From Escherichia coli (GTDB lineage Bacteria; Pseudomonadota; Gammaproteobacteria; Enterobacterales; Enterobacteriaceae), in NCBI GenBank assembly GCA_021307345.1, contig CP089930.1, positions 186,001 to 250,000 of the forward strand: a DNA stretch of 64,000 nucleotides, read 5' to 3'. Below, one piece after another: positions 49,310 to 60,899 of this stretch. The translations under genes and the position numbers were made by a program. Under the pieces are notes generated by a model. That model was not told the origin of the DNA. It saw nothing but the letters and a program-made list of their open reading frames with translations, and did no database searches. The first letter of the stretch is position 1. Each line of letters begins with the position of its first letter.

Positions 49310-50179
49310 TTTTGATGCCAGATCGAAGTTGCGCCGACTAAACCGTCCAGTATTGACCAGTTGCGCAACTTCATCCCATAACACATACAGCCAACGCCGC
49401 CAGATGAAAGACTCCGCCACTGGCGCGCGTTGCAGGTAACTCCAGAGTAAATCTTCTGCCAGAGTGTTATCCATCAACCGGAACAGCTCATACTCACGTG
49501 GCGCCCAAAGCATGAGGCCCGGCCCTACCATCGCCAGTAATTGATCGCTACGAGAATCTTTCAACATGCTGCGCAAACAGAAATTGCCATGAATCAGCAC
49601 ACAATTGTCGTTAAAGCCTTCAAATAAGGCCGGAAGACATTCGCGAGTGCGGAACAGGATACGCTTATCCTGCATCGTTAGTCCGGTGTTATGGAACTGA
49701 TTGAGCGTGGTCCATAGCACTTCAACATGTTGCCGATACCAGGAGGGCCAGAAATTTTCCTGAGTGTTGTCGACTGCGCCGACGCAACCTCGACTGTCCT
49801 GTCGATGCCAGGCCAGCAGAGCTTCAACAATTTGCTCTTTCAGATGCTCCCAGCGTTCCGGTGTACGCGCGGGAGCTTCTACAGAAACACCACGCATCCG
49901 CTCCAGTAACAGGACATCGGGGCCAGGATGTTCTTCATGTGTCATCACGCCATAGATGGTTGGCATACGAACAGTCCCGCTGCGCGCCAGCATGGTGGTC
50001 TTCCATGCCAACTGGCGGGCTTGGCCTGGCGTACTAAAGCTTCTCGCCATTAACGGCATTGGGTTTCCCTGGCTGTCATACAAAGCCCACAACGCCGTAT
50101 CCGCTTTTTCATTGACGCACTCAATACGACTGAGTTTTTCGCCCAGTAAATGGCTTAATTCGGCACGCAGCTGTTCCAT
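49286..50179 (-). CDS. ycbJ: Phosphotransferase-fold protein YcbJ, catalytic aspartates apparently lost
   Basis: YcbJ has 297 residues and resembles the aminoglycoside/choline kinase (APH) fold in its C-terminal half. The catalytic-loop equivalent reads NCVLIHGNFCLRSMLKD, with Asn where the family has the catalytic Asp (HGD). The place of the metal-binding Asp reads LLAMVGPGLMLWAPREYELF, with no Asp. It therefore looks like a pseudokinase, or one using a different mechanism. The function is unknown. It overlaps elyC tail-to-tail by 24 bp, and the K-12 sequence as I recall it is the same here. Confidence 0.9.
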   Translation of the reverse strand: MEQLRAELSHLLGEKLSRIECVNEKADTALWALYDSQGNPMPLMARSFSTPGQARQLAWKTTMLARSGTVRMPTIYGVMTHEEHPGPDVLLLERMRGVSVEAPARTPERWEHLKEQIVEALLAWHRQDSRGCVGAVDNTQENFWPSWYRQHVEVLWTTLNQFHNTGLTMQDKRILFRTRECLPALFEGFNDNCVLIHGNFCLRSMLKDSRSDQLLAMVGPGLMLWAPREYELFRLMDNTLAEDLLWSYLQRAPVAESFIWRRWLYVLWDEVAQLVNTGRFSRRNFDLASKSLLPWLA

Positions 50180-50289
50180 TCAGATTACCCTCATAAAAGC
50201 TACTGCCTTCATAATGAGCGCCAATGTAAAAGATGTCACCTGAATGAGATCAATTGTTGAAAAGAAAAATGAGGAAAATCGTAACGGTA

Positions 50290-50321
50290 CGACACTCCCC
50301 CCAAAATCAGGTGGAGTGTCG
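50290..50321. other. Inverted repeat between ycbJ and kdsB
   Basis: CGACACTCC, 14 bases, GGAGTGTCG is a perfect 9-bp stem 10 bases after the kdsB stop. There is no T run on either side; it may protect the kdsB mRNA 3' end. Confidence 0.55.
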
Positions 50322-50331
50322 TGAAATCAGC

Positions 50332-51257
<926 letters not shown>

Positions 51258-51308
51258 AGTTCCTCCAGATGGATCGGGTTATGAATGCATAAATCTTATC
51301 ATAATCAT

Positions 51309-52541
51309 TTATGCCCAGGGGGCTATTTCCCAGCCTGTGCGGCAATCACTAAAGAGACCGTGTGGGCAGCGCCCTAATGTCACTCGCGTTGCCTGCTGCC
51401 AGCCAGCAAAATCGGTAATCGCCTGGCGTAATCCTTTTTGAAGAGAAGCAGTCAGTTTGATGCCATCCTGTAACCAAAGGGCGATAACTTCAAGGACGCC
51501 CGTCTGGCGATGCATTTTAGCATCCATTCGCCCGACTAATTGTCCACGATGCAGTAACGGCAGAACGAAATAGCCATACTGGCGTTTCGGTGCCGGCGTG
51601 TAGCATTCCAGCCGGTAGCTAAAATCAAAAAGCTGCTCTGCGCGTTTGCGATCCCAGACGACAGGGTCAAAGGGTGACAGTACAGTGCTATGCGTCGCGG
51701 TGAGTTTCCCCGCGAGAGCTGTTTCGAGAAGAGGCAACAAATCAATATGCAGCCAGAGTTGTCCTAACCTCTCCACATTTACGGGGATAATTTTCTGCTG
51801 TTCAGCACGCACATCACGCCAGGCAGCCAGCGCCGGGCGTTTAAGGCGATAGTAATCCGCCAGCCACTGTTCGCGGAATATTCCCAGGCTACGCGCACTG
51901 TTATCCAGCATAGTGATTTCTGCTTCTGTTTGCGAAACGAGGTCACACTTATCATCCCAGTGCGGCATGACGCGATGGGTTAAATCATAAATGCGCTGGA
52001 AATTACGCCTTTCAATCACCATAACCTTTCCAGCAGTAAACAGCCCTTCCAGATGGCGTTTATGCGGCTTCCACTCCCACCAACCGCTTGCCCCTTTGCG
52101 GGGATGAGCAAAATCGGCTGAACGTACGGGTCCGTTATCCTGAATGTACTGAAGTAACTGTTCAATTTCTTCTGCATGTTCCCGCATCCAGGCGTCTTGA
52201 TATTTCCAGCCCATTTTTTCTGGCGCCAGCATCCGGTGGCGAATGAGATGAAAATCACTACGTGGCATAAAGCAGGCTTCATGCGCCCAGTATTCCATTA
52301 ATTCGCCATGCGCCAGCGACTCGTCCAGCCACTGCGGAGGATAATTACCCAGACGACTAAAAAGCACTAAATAAGGGCTGCGAGCAACGATATTGATAGT
52401 GTCGATTTGCAGCAAGGACATGCGGGAGATAGCTGCCAGAATATCTTGCGGCAACGCGCGACGACGAGATTTTTTTAACAGACCTTGCGCAGCGAGATGA
52501 AGATTACGTGCATCAGCAAGAGAGATATACGGCAGCGTCAT
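51309..52541 (-). CDS. ycaQ: Interstrand-crosslink DNA glycosylase YcaQ (AlkZ-like)
   Basis: YcaQ has 410 residues and belongs to the HTH_42/AlkZ-like family, built of tandem winged helices. The catalytic motif region SRMSLLQIDTINIVARS shows QID, the QxD form seen in E. coli-type YcaQ rather than the QxQ of Streptomyces AlkZ. It excises N7-alkylguanine adducts and unhooks nitrogen-mustard crosslinks. It lies 35 bp downstream of lpxK and is probably co-transcribed with it. Confidence 0.93.
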   Translation of the reverse strand: MTLPYISLADARNLHLAAQGLLKKSRRRALPQDILAAISRMSLLQIDTINIVARSPYLVLFSRLGNYPPQWLDESLAHGELMEYWAHEACFMPRSDFHLIRHRMLAPEKMGWKYQDAWMREHAEEIEQLLQYIQDNGPVRSADFAHPRKGASGWWEWKPHKRHLEGLFTAGKVMVIERRNFQRIYDLTHRVMPHWDDKCDLVSQTEAEITMLDNSARSLGIFREQWLADYYRLKRPALAAWRDVRAEQQKIIPVNVERLGQLWLHIDLLPLLETALAGKLTATHSTVLSPFDPVVWDRKRAEQLFDFSYRLECYTPAPKRQYGYFVLPLLHRGQLVGRMDAKMHRQTGVLEVIALWLQDGIKLTASLQKGLRQAITDFAGWQQATRVTLGRCPHGLFSDCRTGWEIAPWA

Positions 52542-52576
52542 TCATGGCTCCATCAATTGAACGCTGCTGCTGCGAA

Positions 52577-53563
52577 TTAGTTGCCAGAAGCCAGCGAGGA
52601 AAGTTGCGCGAGCAGTTTCTCTGGCTCAGCGCCCGAAAACTGTGCGTCAACGGGCAAATACCACCAATTTTCTTCTGCAAAGCCCCGGCATTTCACCGCA
52701 TCTTTTTCAGTCATAACCAGTGTTTGCCCGGCACTTAACAATGCGCTGACATCTGCATGATTCAAAGACTGATGATCGGACAACGGCACACATTTTTCCG
52801 GTTGCACACCACACATCTTCAGCGTGGCAAAAAAGCGCGGCGGATGACCAATCCCCGCCATTGCCACCACATGTTCAAGCTGAGCAACGTCACAACGCGT
52901 ACCGGTACGTAAATTCACCGCCTGACCCGGCAGCAGATGCATGGGGATTTCACCGCTGCGGGGGACACCGCCGTTGACGATTACCGCATCAACCGACTTT
53001 AAGCGCCCCGCTCGCTCACGCATTGGCCCCGCCGGCAACCACCAGCCATTGCCAAAGCGACGCACACCATCAATAACGACGATTTCCACATCACGCGCCA
53101 GACGATAATGCTGTAAACCGTCGTCGGTTACGATGAGCTGCACATCAGGATGTTGCGCCAGAATGGCTTTTACCGCATCAGAACGCACGGGAGAAACTGC
53201 AACAGGCGCGCCAGTACGCTGATAAATCAGCACCGGTTCATCACCCGCCTGTGCTGTGGTGGTCTCTGCCGACAATAACATCGGATACGACTCGGCCTTA
53301 CCGCCATAGCCCCGGGATACAACACCAACACGAATACCACGTTTTTGCAGTTGTTCTACCAGCCAGACAACGACCGGGGTTTTCCCGTTGCCACCTGCGG
53401 TGAGATTACCGACCACCACAACTGGCACCGGGGCACGCCATGCGCGCTTCAGTTTTAGTTTATAGCAAAGACGGATAGCGCCACTCACCAGACCATACAA
53501 CCAGGAGAGTGGCAGCAACAGCCGCCACAAAGGAGATTCACCAGACCAGATTTTTTCGATCAT
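52577..53563 (-). CDS. lpxK: Tetraacyldisaccharide 4'-kinase LpxK
   Basis: LpxK has 328 residues. It phosphorylates the 4' position of the lipid A precursor at the inner membrane. It shows an N-terminal membrane-associated helix ([20 protein letters not shown]), the P-loop [18 protein letters not shown] (about 51-68), and [20 protein letters not shown] with the catalytic Asp region. It overlaps msbA by 4 bp, so lipid A kinase and lipid A flippase are made together. Confidence 0.97.
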   Translation of the reverse strand: MIEKIWSGESPLWRLLLPLSWLYGLVSGAIRLCYKLKLKRAWRAPVPVVVVGNLTAGGNGKTPVVVWLVEQLQKRGIRVGVVSRGYGGKAESYPMLLSAETTTAQAGDEPVLIYQRTGAPVAVSPVRSDAVKAILAQHPDVQLIVTDDGLQHYRLARDVEIVVIDGVRRFGNGWWLPAGPMRERAGRLKSVDAVIVNGGVPRSGEIPMHLLPGQAVNLRTGTRCDVAQLEHVVAMAGIGHPPRFFATLKMCGVQPEKCVPLSDHQSLNHADVSALLSAGQTLVMTEKDAVKCRGFAEENWWYLPVDAQFSGAEPEKLLAQLSSLASGN

Positions 53564-55308
53564 TGACCAAATTGCATTTTGTGAAGTTGCGCGTAGACAC
53601 CACGGTGCTCAAGCAAATCGTTATGCGTGCCGCGTTCCACAATGACACCATCCTCAACGACCACAATTTCGTCTGCCTTTTCAATGGTAGACAAACGGTG
53701 AGCAATCACCAGTGAGGTACGGTTTTTCTGTAGCTCGTCAAGCGCCGCCTGAATCGCACGTTCGGATTCTGTATCCAGCGCCGAGGTGGCTTCATCAAGG
53801 ATCAGAATCGGGCTGTCACGCAACAAAGCTCGAGCGATAGCGATACGCTGGCGCTGACCGCCAGAGAGCAACACGCCGTTTTCACCAATCACCGTATCAA
53901 GACCGTTATCCATCTTATTGATAAAGTCCATGGCATAAGCCATACGCGCCGCTTCTTCAATTTGCTCACGGCTGTACTGGTCTGTACGTGCGTAAGCAAT
54001 GTTGTTGGCAACCGTATCGTTAAACAAATGGACATTCTGCGATACCAGTGCAACCTGGTTACGTAACGACGCCAGGGTATACTCGCGCAGATCGTGACCA
54101 TCCATCAGGATCTCGCCTTCATCAATATCGTAGAAACGCGTGATCAAGCTGGCGATTGTTGATTTACCTGAACCAGAACGTCCGACCAGAGCGACCGTTT
54201 TCCCTGCCGGAATTTTTAGGTTGATGTTACGCAGAGCGGGAACTTCACGCCCCGGATAGGTAAAAGTGACATTGCGAAATTCGACGTCGCCGATTGCTCG
54301 TTCAATCTCGCGTTTACCTTCGTCTTTCTCCTGTTCACTATCCAGAATGGTAAACAGCGTCTGACAGGCCGCCATACCACGCTGGAATTGGGCGTTAACG
54401 TTGGTCAGCGATTTCAGCGGACGCATCAGTGCAATCATCGAAGAGAAGACAACGGTAATCGTACCTGCTGTCAGGCTATCCATTACACTTGGGAAGCTCG
54501 CTGCATACAGAACAAACGCCAGCGCCAAAGAGGCAATCAGCTGAATGATTGGGTCAGAGATAGAAGAGGCTGATACCATCTTCATTCCCTGCAAACGCAT
54601 CTTGTTGCTGACCTTATCAAAACGCTTCGTTTCCACTTCCTGGCCGCCAAAAATCAGCACCTCTTTGTGGCCTTTCAGCATCTGTTCTGCACTGGTGGTC
54701 ACCTGCCCCATGGTGTTCTGCATGTTTTTACTGATGCTGCGAAAACGCTTCGATACGATACGAATCGCAATCGAGACGATCGGCGCCAGCACAATCAAAA
54801 TGATCGACAACTGCCAGCTGTAATAGAACATCATGGCGAACAGACCGATAATGGAAGCACCTTCACGCACCACCGTAATCAGCGCGCCGGAAGACGACGA
54901 AGCAACCTGTTCAGAATCGTAAGTAATACGTGAAAGCAGTGTCCCAGTTGACTGTTTGTCAAAAAATGACACCGGCATTCCCATCATGTGACCAAACAGG
55001 CGGCGACGCATAGTCATTACCACTTTTCCTGATACCCAGGAGATGCAGTAACTGGAAATATAACTGGTGATACCACGTAAAATCATCAGCCCAATAACCA
55101 CCAGCGGCATCCACATCAGCACGGAGCGATCGGTTTTACCAAAGCCATCATCGAGAAGTGGCTTAAGGAGCGATAACATGAAGGTATCGCTGGCTGCGTT
55201 GAGAATTAACGCTATGCCCGCCACGATCAGACCCGCTTTAAAAGGCGCAATGGTTGGCCACAGTCGGCGGAATGTCTGCCACGTAGAGAGATCTTTGTCG
55301 TTATGCAT
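53560..55308 (-). CDS. msbA: Lipid A / phospholipid flippase MsbA
   Basis: MsbA has 582 residues and is a half-size ABC exporter. Six membrane helices (about 20-320) are followed by the ATPase domain with Walker [10 protein letters not shown] (about 376-384), signature [16 protein letters not shown] (about 481), Walker [13 protein letters not shown] and the H-loop [12 protein letters not shown]. It flips core-lipid A to the periplasmic leaflet. It is essential and coupled to lpxK; ycaI is 36 bp upstream on the same strand. Confidence 0.98.
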   Translation of the reverse strand: MHNDKDLSTWQTFRRLWPTIAPFKAGLIVAGIALILNAASDTFMLSLLKPLLDDGFGKTDRSVLMWMPLVVIGLMILRGITSYISSYCISWVSGKVVMTMRRRLFGHMMGMPVSFFDKQSTGTLLSRITYDSEQVASSSSGALITVVREGASIIGLFAMMFYYSWQLSIILIVLAPIVSIAIRIVSKRFRSISKNMQNTMGQVTTSAEQMLKGHKEVLIFGGQEVETKRFDKVSNKMRLQGMKMVSASSISDPIIQLIASLALAFVLYAASFPSVMDSLTAGTITVVFSSMIALMRPLKSLTNVNAQFQRGMAACQTLFTILDSEQEKDEGKREIERAIGDVEFRNVTFTYPGREVPALRNINLKIPAGKTVALVGRSGSGKSTIASLITRFYDIDEGEILMDGHDLREYTLASLRNQVALVSQNVHLFNDTVANNIAYARTDQYSREQIEEAARMAYAMDFINKMDNGLDTVIGENGVLLSGGQRQRIAIARALLRDSPILILDEATSALDTESERAIQAALDELQKNRTSLVIAHRLSTIEKADEIVVVEDGVIVERGTHNDLLEHRGVYAQLHKMQFGQ

Positions 55309-55344
55309 TCAAAAAACCAGCATTTGTTGAAATAGCCGCATATT

Positions 55345-57609
55345 CTACCCGTTATCCACTGGCACGCCAAACCACTGATGATACCAACGAGGTAAAATTT
55401 GCTCTCTTAGGCTGCGTACCTGCCAGCCTTGCGCTGAAAAATCGACGGTTATTTGCCCCTGATGCGGGGTGTCAACCCATTGATATCCCTGAAGTTGATA
55501 GCGTCTTTTAACTTTACTGGAGGGTAGTCGCCATGCGTTATAGCGCGATGCCGATGCCAGTGCCACTTTTCCATTCACACGCTGAATTAATGGCAATGAT
55601 GATGAGGTATTACTGCCATGATGGGGCACCTGAAGTAATGTTGCCTGCACGTGTTGCCAGTAACGACTTAGCATTTTTTGTTCAGCGAATGCTTCAATAT
55701 CACCGGTTAAAAGAATGCTATACGTTCCGTCATCAACCTTAACCACACAGGAATGGTTATTTCCTTTATCGTTGCTACCTTGTAAAGGCCAGTGTGCGCT
55801 AAAACGTAATCCTTGCCACTGCCACGCTTCACCACGCATACAGGGCTGATGATGTTCCCAGTTTAAAGGACTTCTGACCCATAACGTCGGCCAGACACGT
55901 AATATCGAGTCCAGCCCTCCCCGATGATCCAGATGCTCATGACTCAGAATGACGCCTTCCGGTTCAAGGTTATGCCAGCGTAGCCAAGGGACAATCAGTT
56001 GTTGCCCGCTGTCACCTTCTGGCCAGGCGAGCCCCGTATCATAGAGAATCGCTTTGCCGTTTCGCGCAATTACCATTGCCAGCCCTTGCCCAACATCAAG
56101 CATGTACACTTGCCACTCGTCAGGTCGAGGTTTTTGCCACAGCGGCCAGCACATCAGCAAGCCCCCAGCCACACACATTGCTGGCAACGTTCGCCAGGCG
56201 TTTAATCGCCATACCACCAGTAAGAACCATGGGGAAAATAATAGCCATTGCCAACGTTCAGCAATGTTGATCCACCCTTCCGGCAAACTCTTTAACCCCC
56301 AGAAAAGTAAAGCCAAAGACCGGTCGGCAAGAAACCATAACCCTTGCTCCAGGATTAACGGCCCGCTTAAATGCACAACCATCGCGGCGAGGATCAACGG
56401 AACCGTGGTAAATGTCACCAAGGGAATTGCAAATAGATTTGCAATAAACGAGGTCAGACTAATGCCATGAAATATGACGATTTGCACGGGCATAAGCAGG
56501 AGTGTGATTCCCAGTTGCAAATGAATGAGGGAAACAACTGCACGCAATACCGGCGGCAGTTGCCACTCAGGACAGGGAAACCACTGATACCAAAAAATCA
56601 GTGCCGCGACCGCAGCGGCAGAGAGCCATAAACTTTGCGAGAGAATGGCAACAGGATCCATCAGCAAAATTGCCGCCAGACAACATATCCATACATCCCA
56701 GCCACTCCACTGTCGCCCACTTAACTTAAGCATTCCCCACGTAGCAAGCGCCACGATGGTACGCAGTGCCGGAGGTTGCATTCCCGTCAACCAGGCATAA
56801 AAAGCAGCACAGCAGGTTCCGCCAATTAATGGCATCTGCCAGTGGATCCAATGACCAGGGAGGAAAATTTGCCCAACGCGAATGAGCCCGGCTGCCAGCA
56901 ACGCCGCAAAAGCGATGTGCAATCCCGATATAGCCATTAAATGCGCTGTACCAGTATTGCGCATAATATCTTTGATTTCTTTAGGCACAGATAACCGTTC
57001 ACCCATACCTAAGCCAAGAATCACCGCTTTCCACAGATAAGGTTGCAGGGTCGTTTGCAAAGAGGCCAGATATTGCGCCCGCAGACTACACCCCGGTTCA
57101 ATGATTCTTGCCTGAAGAAAACGCCCGGTTAGAGTCTGGTGCTGGGCAATAGCATAACGCTGGCTGTCAAAGCCGCCATCATTAAGCTGACCGTGAACCG
57201 CACGAACTCTGAGTTTCATTGACCATTGTTGTCCGGCACAAACCGCTTGTGGCAGATACTCGCCATACAGCACGATGCCTGGCGCAGGGAAAAGACGTCG
57301 ACCTTGTAGATGGGTAATTTGAGCGTAATGAGTGGTCATGCCGTCAGTAGCAGTAATTTCGACAATTGCATCCTGCGTCGCGCCAGTTAAGGTTTCTCCT
57401 GCCCACAAAATTTGCTTTGCCGCCAATACGCCCCAAAGGAAAAACAGCAATGTTAGCGTGAAATAACGGACGGTTTTAACAGGGATAAATGCCAGTACGC
57501 AGGCGAAGAGAGTCAGAAACGCAAGGGTTAATGTCCCAGGCAATTGGGGCAAAATCAGCAACGGAAAAATTCCGCAAATTATGCATACGCCGACTGTCGT
57601 TATTTTCAT
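55345..57609 (-). CDS. ycaI: ComEC/Rec2 family competence channel homologue YcaI
   Basis: YcaI has 754 residues from MKITTVGVCIICGIFPLLIL at 57609; the opening to 57687 is not used. It has an N-terminal membrane segment and DUF4131 OB-like domain (about 1-200), the Competence membrane core (HLMAISGLHIAFAALLAAGLI, about 230-480) and a C-terminal metallo-beta-lactamase domain (LYMLDVGQGLAMVIA-type start, SHEHLDHRGGLDSI, LLTGDIE, PHHGSNTSSS). The nuclease motifs and pore core look complete. ComEC takes single-stranded DNA across the inner membrane in competent bacteria; in E. coli the gene is expressed little. Confidence 0.94.
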   Translation of the reverse strand: MKITTVGVCIICGIFPLLILPQLPGTLTLAFLTLFACVLAFIPVKTVRYFTLTLLFFLWGVLAAKQILWAGETLTGATQDAIVEITATDGMTTHYAQITHLQGRRLFPAPGIVLYGEYLPQAVCAGQQWSMKLRVRAVHGQLNDGGFDSQRYAIAQHQTLTGRFLQARIIEPGCSLRAQYLASLQTTLQPYLWKAVILGLGMGERLSVPKEIKDIMRNTGTAHLMAISGLHIAFAALLAAGLIRVGQIFLPGHWIHWQMPLIGGTCCAAFYAWLTGMQPPALRTIVALATWGMLKLSGRQWSGWDVWICCLAAILLMDPVAILSQSLWLSAAAVAALIFWYQWFPCPEWQLPPVLRAVVSLIHLQLGITLLLMPVQIVIFHGISLTSFIANLFAIPLVTFTTVPLILAAMVVHLSGPLILEQGLWFLADRSLALLFWGLKSLPEGWINIAERWQWLLFSPWFLLVVWRLNAWRTLPAMCVAGGLLMCWPLWQKPRPDEWQVYMLDVGQGLAMVIARNGKAILYDTGLAWPEGDSGQQLIVPWLRWHNLEPEGVILSHEHLDHRGGLDSILRVWPTLWVRSPLNWEHHQPCMRGEAWQWQGLRFSAHWPLQGSNDKGNNHSCVVKVDDGTYSILLTGDIEAFAEQKMLSRYWQHVQATLLQVPHHGSNTSSSLPLIQRVNGKVALASASRYNAWRLPSSKVKRRYQLQGYQWVDTPHQGQITVDFSAQGWQVRSLREQILPRWYHQWFGVPVDNG

Positions 57610-57730
57610 GCACCCCTCCCTGTTTATGGAAAGTGTGCAACTTTGTTGAGCGGTTGTCTGGTGGGAATTTTGCGTTCCCCGAGGCACGTTCAGAAGAATT
57701 TAACGAAAGGGTGAAAACTGCTCAAAACTC

Positions 57731-57746
57731 TGCGAAGCAGCTTCCA
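57731..57746 (-). promoter_or_regulatory. Possible CRP-S-like site upstream of ycaI
   Basis: TGCGAAGCAGCTTCCA keeps one CRP-S half (TGCGA), the 6-base spacer and a degenerate TTCCA half, 122-137 bases upstream of ycaI. The degenerate half is nearly the same as in the candidate before sxy (TTCCG). It lies just past the ihfB terminator. This is pattern-based and unproven. Confidence 0.25.
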
Positions 57747-57764
57747 GTTCCAGATTAGAGAAAT

Positions 57765-57787
57765 GAAAAAAGCACCCGACAGGTGCT
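57765..57787 (-). terminator. ihfB terminator
   Basis: On the minus strand AGCACC, loop TGTCG, GGTGCT is followed by a T tract (57765-57770), 29 bases after the ihfB stop. It separates ihfB from ycaI. Confidence 0.85.
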
Positions 57788-57815
57788 TTTCTCTCGTTCA
57801 AGTTTGAGTAAAAAC

Positions 57816-58100
57816 TTAACCGTAAATATTGGCGCGATCGCGCAGTTCTTTACCAGGTTTAAAGTGAGGAACGTATTTTCCTTCCAGTTCTACTTTATCG
57901 CCAGTCTTCGGATTACGTCCGGTACGTGGTGCGCGGTAGTGCAAAGAGAAACTGCCGAAACCGCGGATTTCAATACGCTCGCCCTGCGCAAGAGTCGAGG
58001 CCATATGCTCCAGCATCTCTTTTACTGCATCTTCAACCGTCTTGGCGGGAATGTGCGATTGCTGGGTGGCAAGTCTTTCTATCAATTCTGACTTGGTCAT
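57816..58100 (-). CDS. ihfB: Integration host factor beta subunit
   Basis: IhfB has 94 residues and a HU/IHF fold, with the DNA-intercalating beta-arm [18 protein letters not shown] (about 62-79) holding the Pro-containing tip. It forms a heterodimer with IhfA and bends DNA at specific sites. It follows rpsA by 159 bp, a region that in E. coli has its own ihfB promoters. IHF is itself a regulator of ompF in this window. Confidence 0.98.
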
Positions 58101-58154
58101 GATTCCTCCGGTTCCTTAAAGGCAAATTAAGCGGCTGCTGTTGCTGCATTGATT

Positions 58155-58176
58155 AAGGGCGGCCGTAGCCGCCCTT
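58155..58176. other. Hairpin in the rpsA-ihfB gap
   Basis: AAGGGCGGC, loop CGTA, GCCGCCCTT is a perfect 9-bp stem. It has no T run on the minus strand. A weaker CTTCGG / CCGAAG pair is at 58228-58249, closer to rpsA. They may partly terminate rpsA mRNA or define the processed 3' end. Confidence 0.55.
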
Positions 58177-58259
58177 AGTGCTTGATTACAGGACGAAACC
58201 TGCAATCTGTCAAGTAAACTCAACAAACTTCGGAATAAAAATCCCGAAGAGTCAGAGAA

Positions 58260-59933
58260 TTACTCGCCTTTAGCTGCTTTGAAAGCTTCAGCCATTGCGT
58301 TGTTGGAGAAGTTTGCATCTTCCTGTTTGTTAACAGTTGCGATTGCATCTTTCTCGTCAGCTTCGTCTTTCGCACGAACAGACAGGCTGATTGCGCGGTT
58401 TTTACGATCAACGCCGGTGAATTTAGCTTCAACTTCGTCGCCAACGCTCAGAACCAGGGTAGCGTCTTCAACGCGGTCACGGGATGCTTCAGAAGCACGC
58501 AGGTAGCCTTCAACGCCGTCAGCCAGTTCTACGGTTGCGCCTTTAGCGTCAACTGCAGTTACTTTACCAGTTACGATAGCGCCTTTCTTGTTCAGAGCAA
58601 CCCAGTTGTTGAACGGATCTTCTGCGAGCTGTTTAACGCCCAGGGAGATACGTTCACGTTCTGCGTCAACTTGCAGAACAACTGCAGCGATTTCGTCGCC
58701 TTTTTTGTATTCACGAACTGCTTCTTCGCCTGCAACGTTCCAGGAGATGTCAGACAGGTGAACCAGGCCGTCGATGCCGCCGTCCAGGCCGATGAAGATA
58801 CCGAAGTCAGTGATAGACTTGATTTTACCTTCAACACGGTCGCCCTTGTTGTGGGTTTCCGCGAACTGCTGCCACGGGTTAGCTTTGCACTGTTTCAGAC
58901 CCAGGGAGATACGACGACGTTCTTCGTCGATATCCAGAACCATAACTTCCACTACATCGCCAACGTTAACAACTTTGGACGGGTGGATGTTTTTGTTGGT
59001 CCAATCCATTTCGGAAACGTGTACCAGGCCTTCAACGCCTTCTTCGATTTCAACGAAGCAGCCGTAGTCGGTCAGGTTGGTCACGCGACCAGTCAGTTTA
59101 GTACCTTCCGGATAACGTTTAGCGATAGCTACCCACGGATCTTCGCCCAGCTGTTTCAGGCCCAGGGATACACGGGTACGTTCGCGGTCGAACTTCAGCA
59201 CTTTAACAGTGATTTCGTCGCCCACGTTGACGATTTCGCTCGGATGCTTAACGCGTTTCCAGGCCATGTCAGTGATGTGCAGCAGGCCGTCAACGCCGCC
59301 CAGATCAACGAATGCACCGTAGTCAGTGAGGTTCTTAACGATACCTTTAACTTCCATGCCTTCCTGCAGGTTTTCCAGCAGCTGATCGCGCTCTGCGCTG
59401 TTTTCGGATTCGATAACGGCACGACGAGAAACAACAACGTTGTTGCGCTTCTGATCCAGCTTGATTACTTTGAATTCAAGCTCTTTGCCTTCCAGGTGCA
59501 GAGTGTCACGCACCGGACGAACGTCTACCAGAGAACCTGGCAGGAACGCACGAATACCGTTCAGCTCAACAGTGAAGCCGCCCTTAACTTTGCCGTTGAT
59601 AACACCGGTAACAGTTTCAGCATCTTCGTAAGCTTTTTCCAGCGTGATCCAGGCTTCGTGACGTTTAGCTTTCTCACGGGACAGCAGAGTTTCACCGAAG
59701 CCGTCTTCTACTGCGTCCAGAGCAACGTCAACTTCGTCACCTACCTGGATTTCCAGCTCGCCCTGGGCGTTTTTGAACTGCTCAGCCGGGATGGCAGACT
59801 CAGATTTCAGACCAGCGTCAACCAGTACTACGTCTTTGTCGATAGCAACAACAACGCCACGAACGATAGAACCCGGGCGGGTTTCGATTTCTTTTAAGGA
59901 CTCTTCAAAGAGTTGAGCAAAAGATTCAGTCAT
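58260..59933 (-). CDS. rpsA: 30S ribosomal protein S1
   Basis: S1 has 557 residues and six S1/OB-type repeats (about 21-87, 105-171, 192-260, 277-347, 364-434 and 451-520). The repeats are recognisable by their recurrent strings such as [43 protein letters not shown] and [21 protein letters not shown]. Domains 1-2 bind the ribosome and the rest bind mRNA. The start has only a weak Shine-Dalgarno (CTGAAGATTAAACATG), the known basis of S1 autoregulation. It is preceded by cmk and followed by ihfB. Confidence 0.98.
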
Positions 59934-60043
59934 GTTTAATCTTCAGGTTTATATTTAACGTCCACCTGGCTCCGTGCCGGATGGGGTTGTTTAACATACC
60001 CGCTGTCATTCCATTGCAACGGGGGTACTGCAAATTCGGTCGC
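59934..60043 (-). promoter_or_regulatory. rpsA leader, translational operator of S1
   Basis: The 110-bp gap between cmk and rpsA corresponds to the structured rpsA leader of E. coli, which folds into successive hairpins and recruits ribosomes without a strong Shine-Dalgarno; the only purine stretch before the ATG is GAAG. S1 binding to it represses its own translation. An rpsA promoter in this gap is known in K-12. I infer the same here from near-identical sequence. Confidence 0.6.
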
Positions 60044-60727
60044 TTATGCGAGAACCAATTTTTGGCGCGCGTAGTGTAACGCTTTTTCAATTACTTGCTC
60101 AATGCTTAAGGTGGTGGAATCCAACACTAAAGCATCGGCTGCCGGAACCAGTGGCGCTACCGCTCGGTTACGATCGCGGTCATCGCGTTCTTTGATCTCG
60201 GCCAAAAGGCGTTCAAAGTTAACACTAAAGCCCTTCTCCTGCAACTGTAGCATTCGGCGATGCGCACGTTCTTCCGAAGAGGCGTCAAGGAATATTTTCA
60301 CTGGCGCATCAGGGAATACCACTGTTCCCATGTCGCGGCCATCGGCAATCAGGCCCGGCAATTCGCGAAACGCACGTTGGCGACGCAATAATGCTTCACG
60401 AACACGGGGAAATGCGGCGACTTGTGAAGCGGCATTCGCCACTTCCTGAGTACGAATTTCACCGCTGACATCTTCCCCTTCGAGGATCACTTCCAGATTG
60501 CCATTGGTTGACACAAAACGTACATCCAGGTGGGATGCCAGCGGCACCAGAGCGTCTTCTGACGCCACATCAACATGGTGATGTAATGCCGCCAGCGCCA
60601 GTACGCGATAAATTGCACCCGAGTCCAGCAGATGCCATTGCAACGCTTCCGCCATAGCCTTACACAAGGTGCCTTTCCCTGCACCGCTTGGGCCATCAAT
60701 GGTAATAACCGGGGCAATTGCCGTCAT
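60044..60727 (-). CDS. cmk: Cytidylate kinase
   Basis: Cmk has 227 residues. It phosphorylates CMP and dCMP with ATP. The P-loop [19 protein letters not shown] (about 8-26), the CMP-binding segment with [27 protein letters not shown] and the lid region with [13 protein letters not shown] are all seen. It is upstream of rpsA on the same strand; in E. coli some rpsA transcripts begin within or before cmk. Confidence 0.97.
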   Translation of the reverse strand: MTAIAPVITIDGPSGAGKGTLCKAMAEALQWHLLDSGAIYRVLALAALHHHVDVASEDALVPLASHLDVRFVSTNGNLEVILEGEDVSGEIRTQEVANAASQVAAFPRVREALLRRQRAFRELPGLIADGRDMGTVVFPDAPVKIFLDASSEERAHRRMLQLQEKGFSVNFERLLAEIKERDDRDRNRAVAPLVPAADALVLDSTTLSIEQVIEKALHYARQKLVLA

Positions 60728-60899
60728 CTTTATCTCCTTAAAACAGGCGTACCGTTAACATAACCGCGCGCATTATACGCGTCGGCGCCACAAATCGTTA
60801 ACGTTGTGTGCAAAAACCAGTTTTGTCTGTATTCAGATGGGGATTTATTGCGCAATTATAGCGGGCTGGCAGAAGACCAGCCTGAAAGATGACAATGAT

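Noticed and set aside
58671-59897. A 408-codon open frame on the plus strand opposite rpsA
   Set aside because: It is a mirror of the strongly biased codon use in rpsA, with a composition rich in Phe, Asn and Val and no domain. rpsA is certain.
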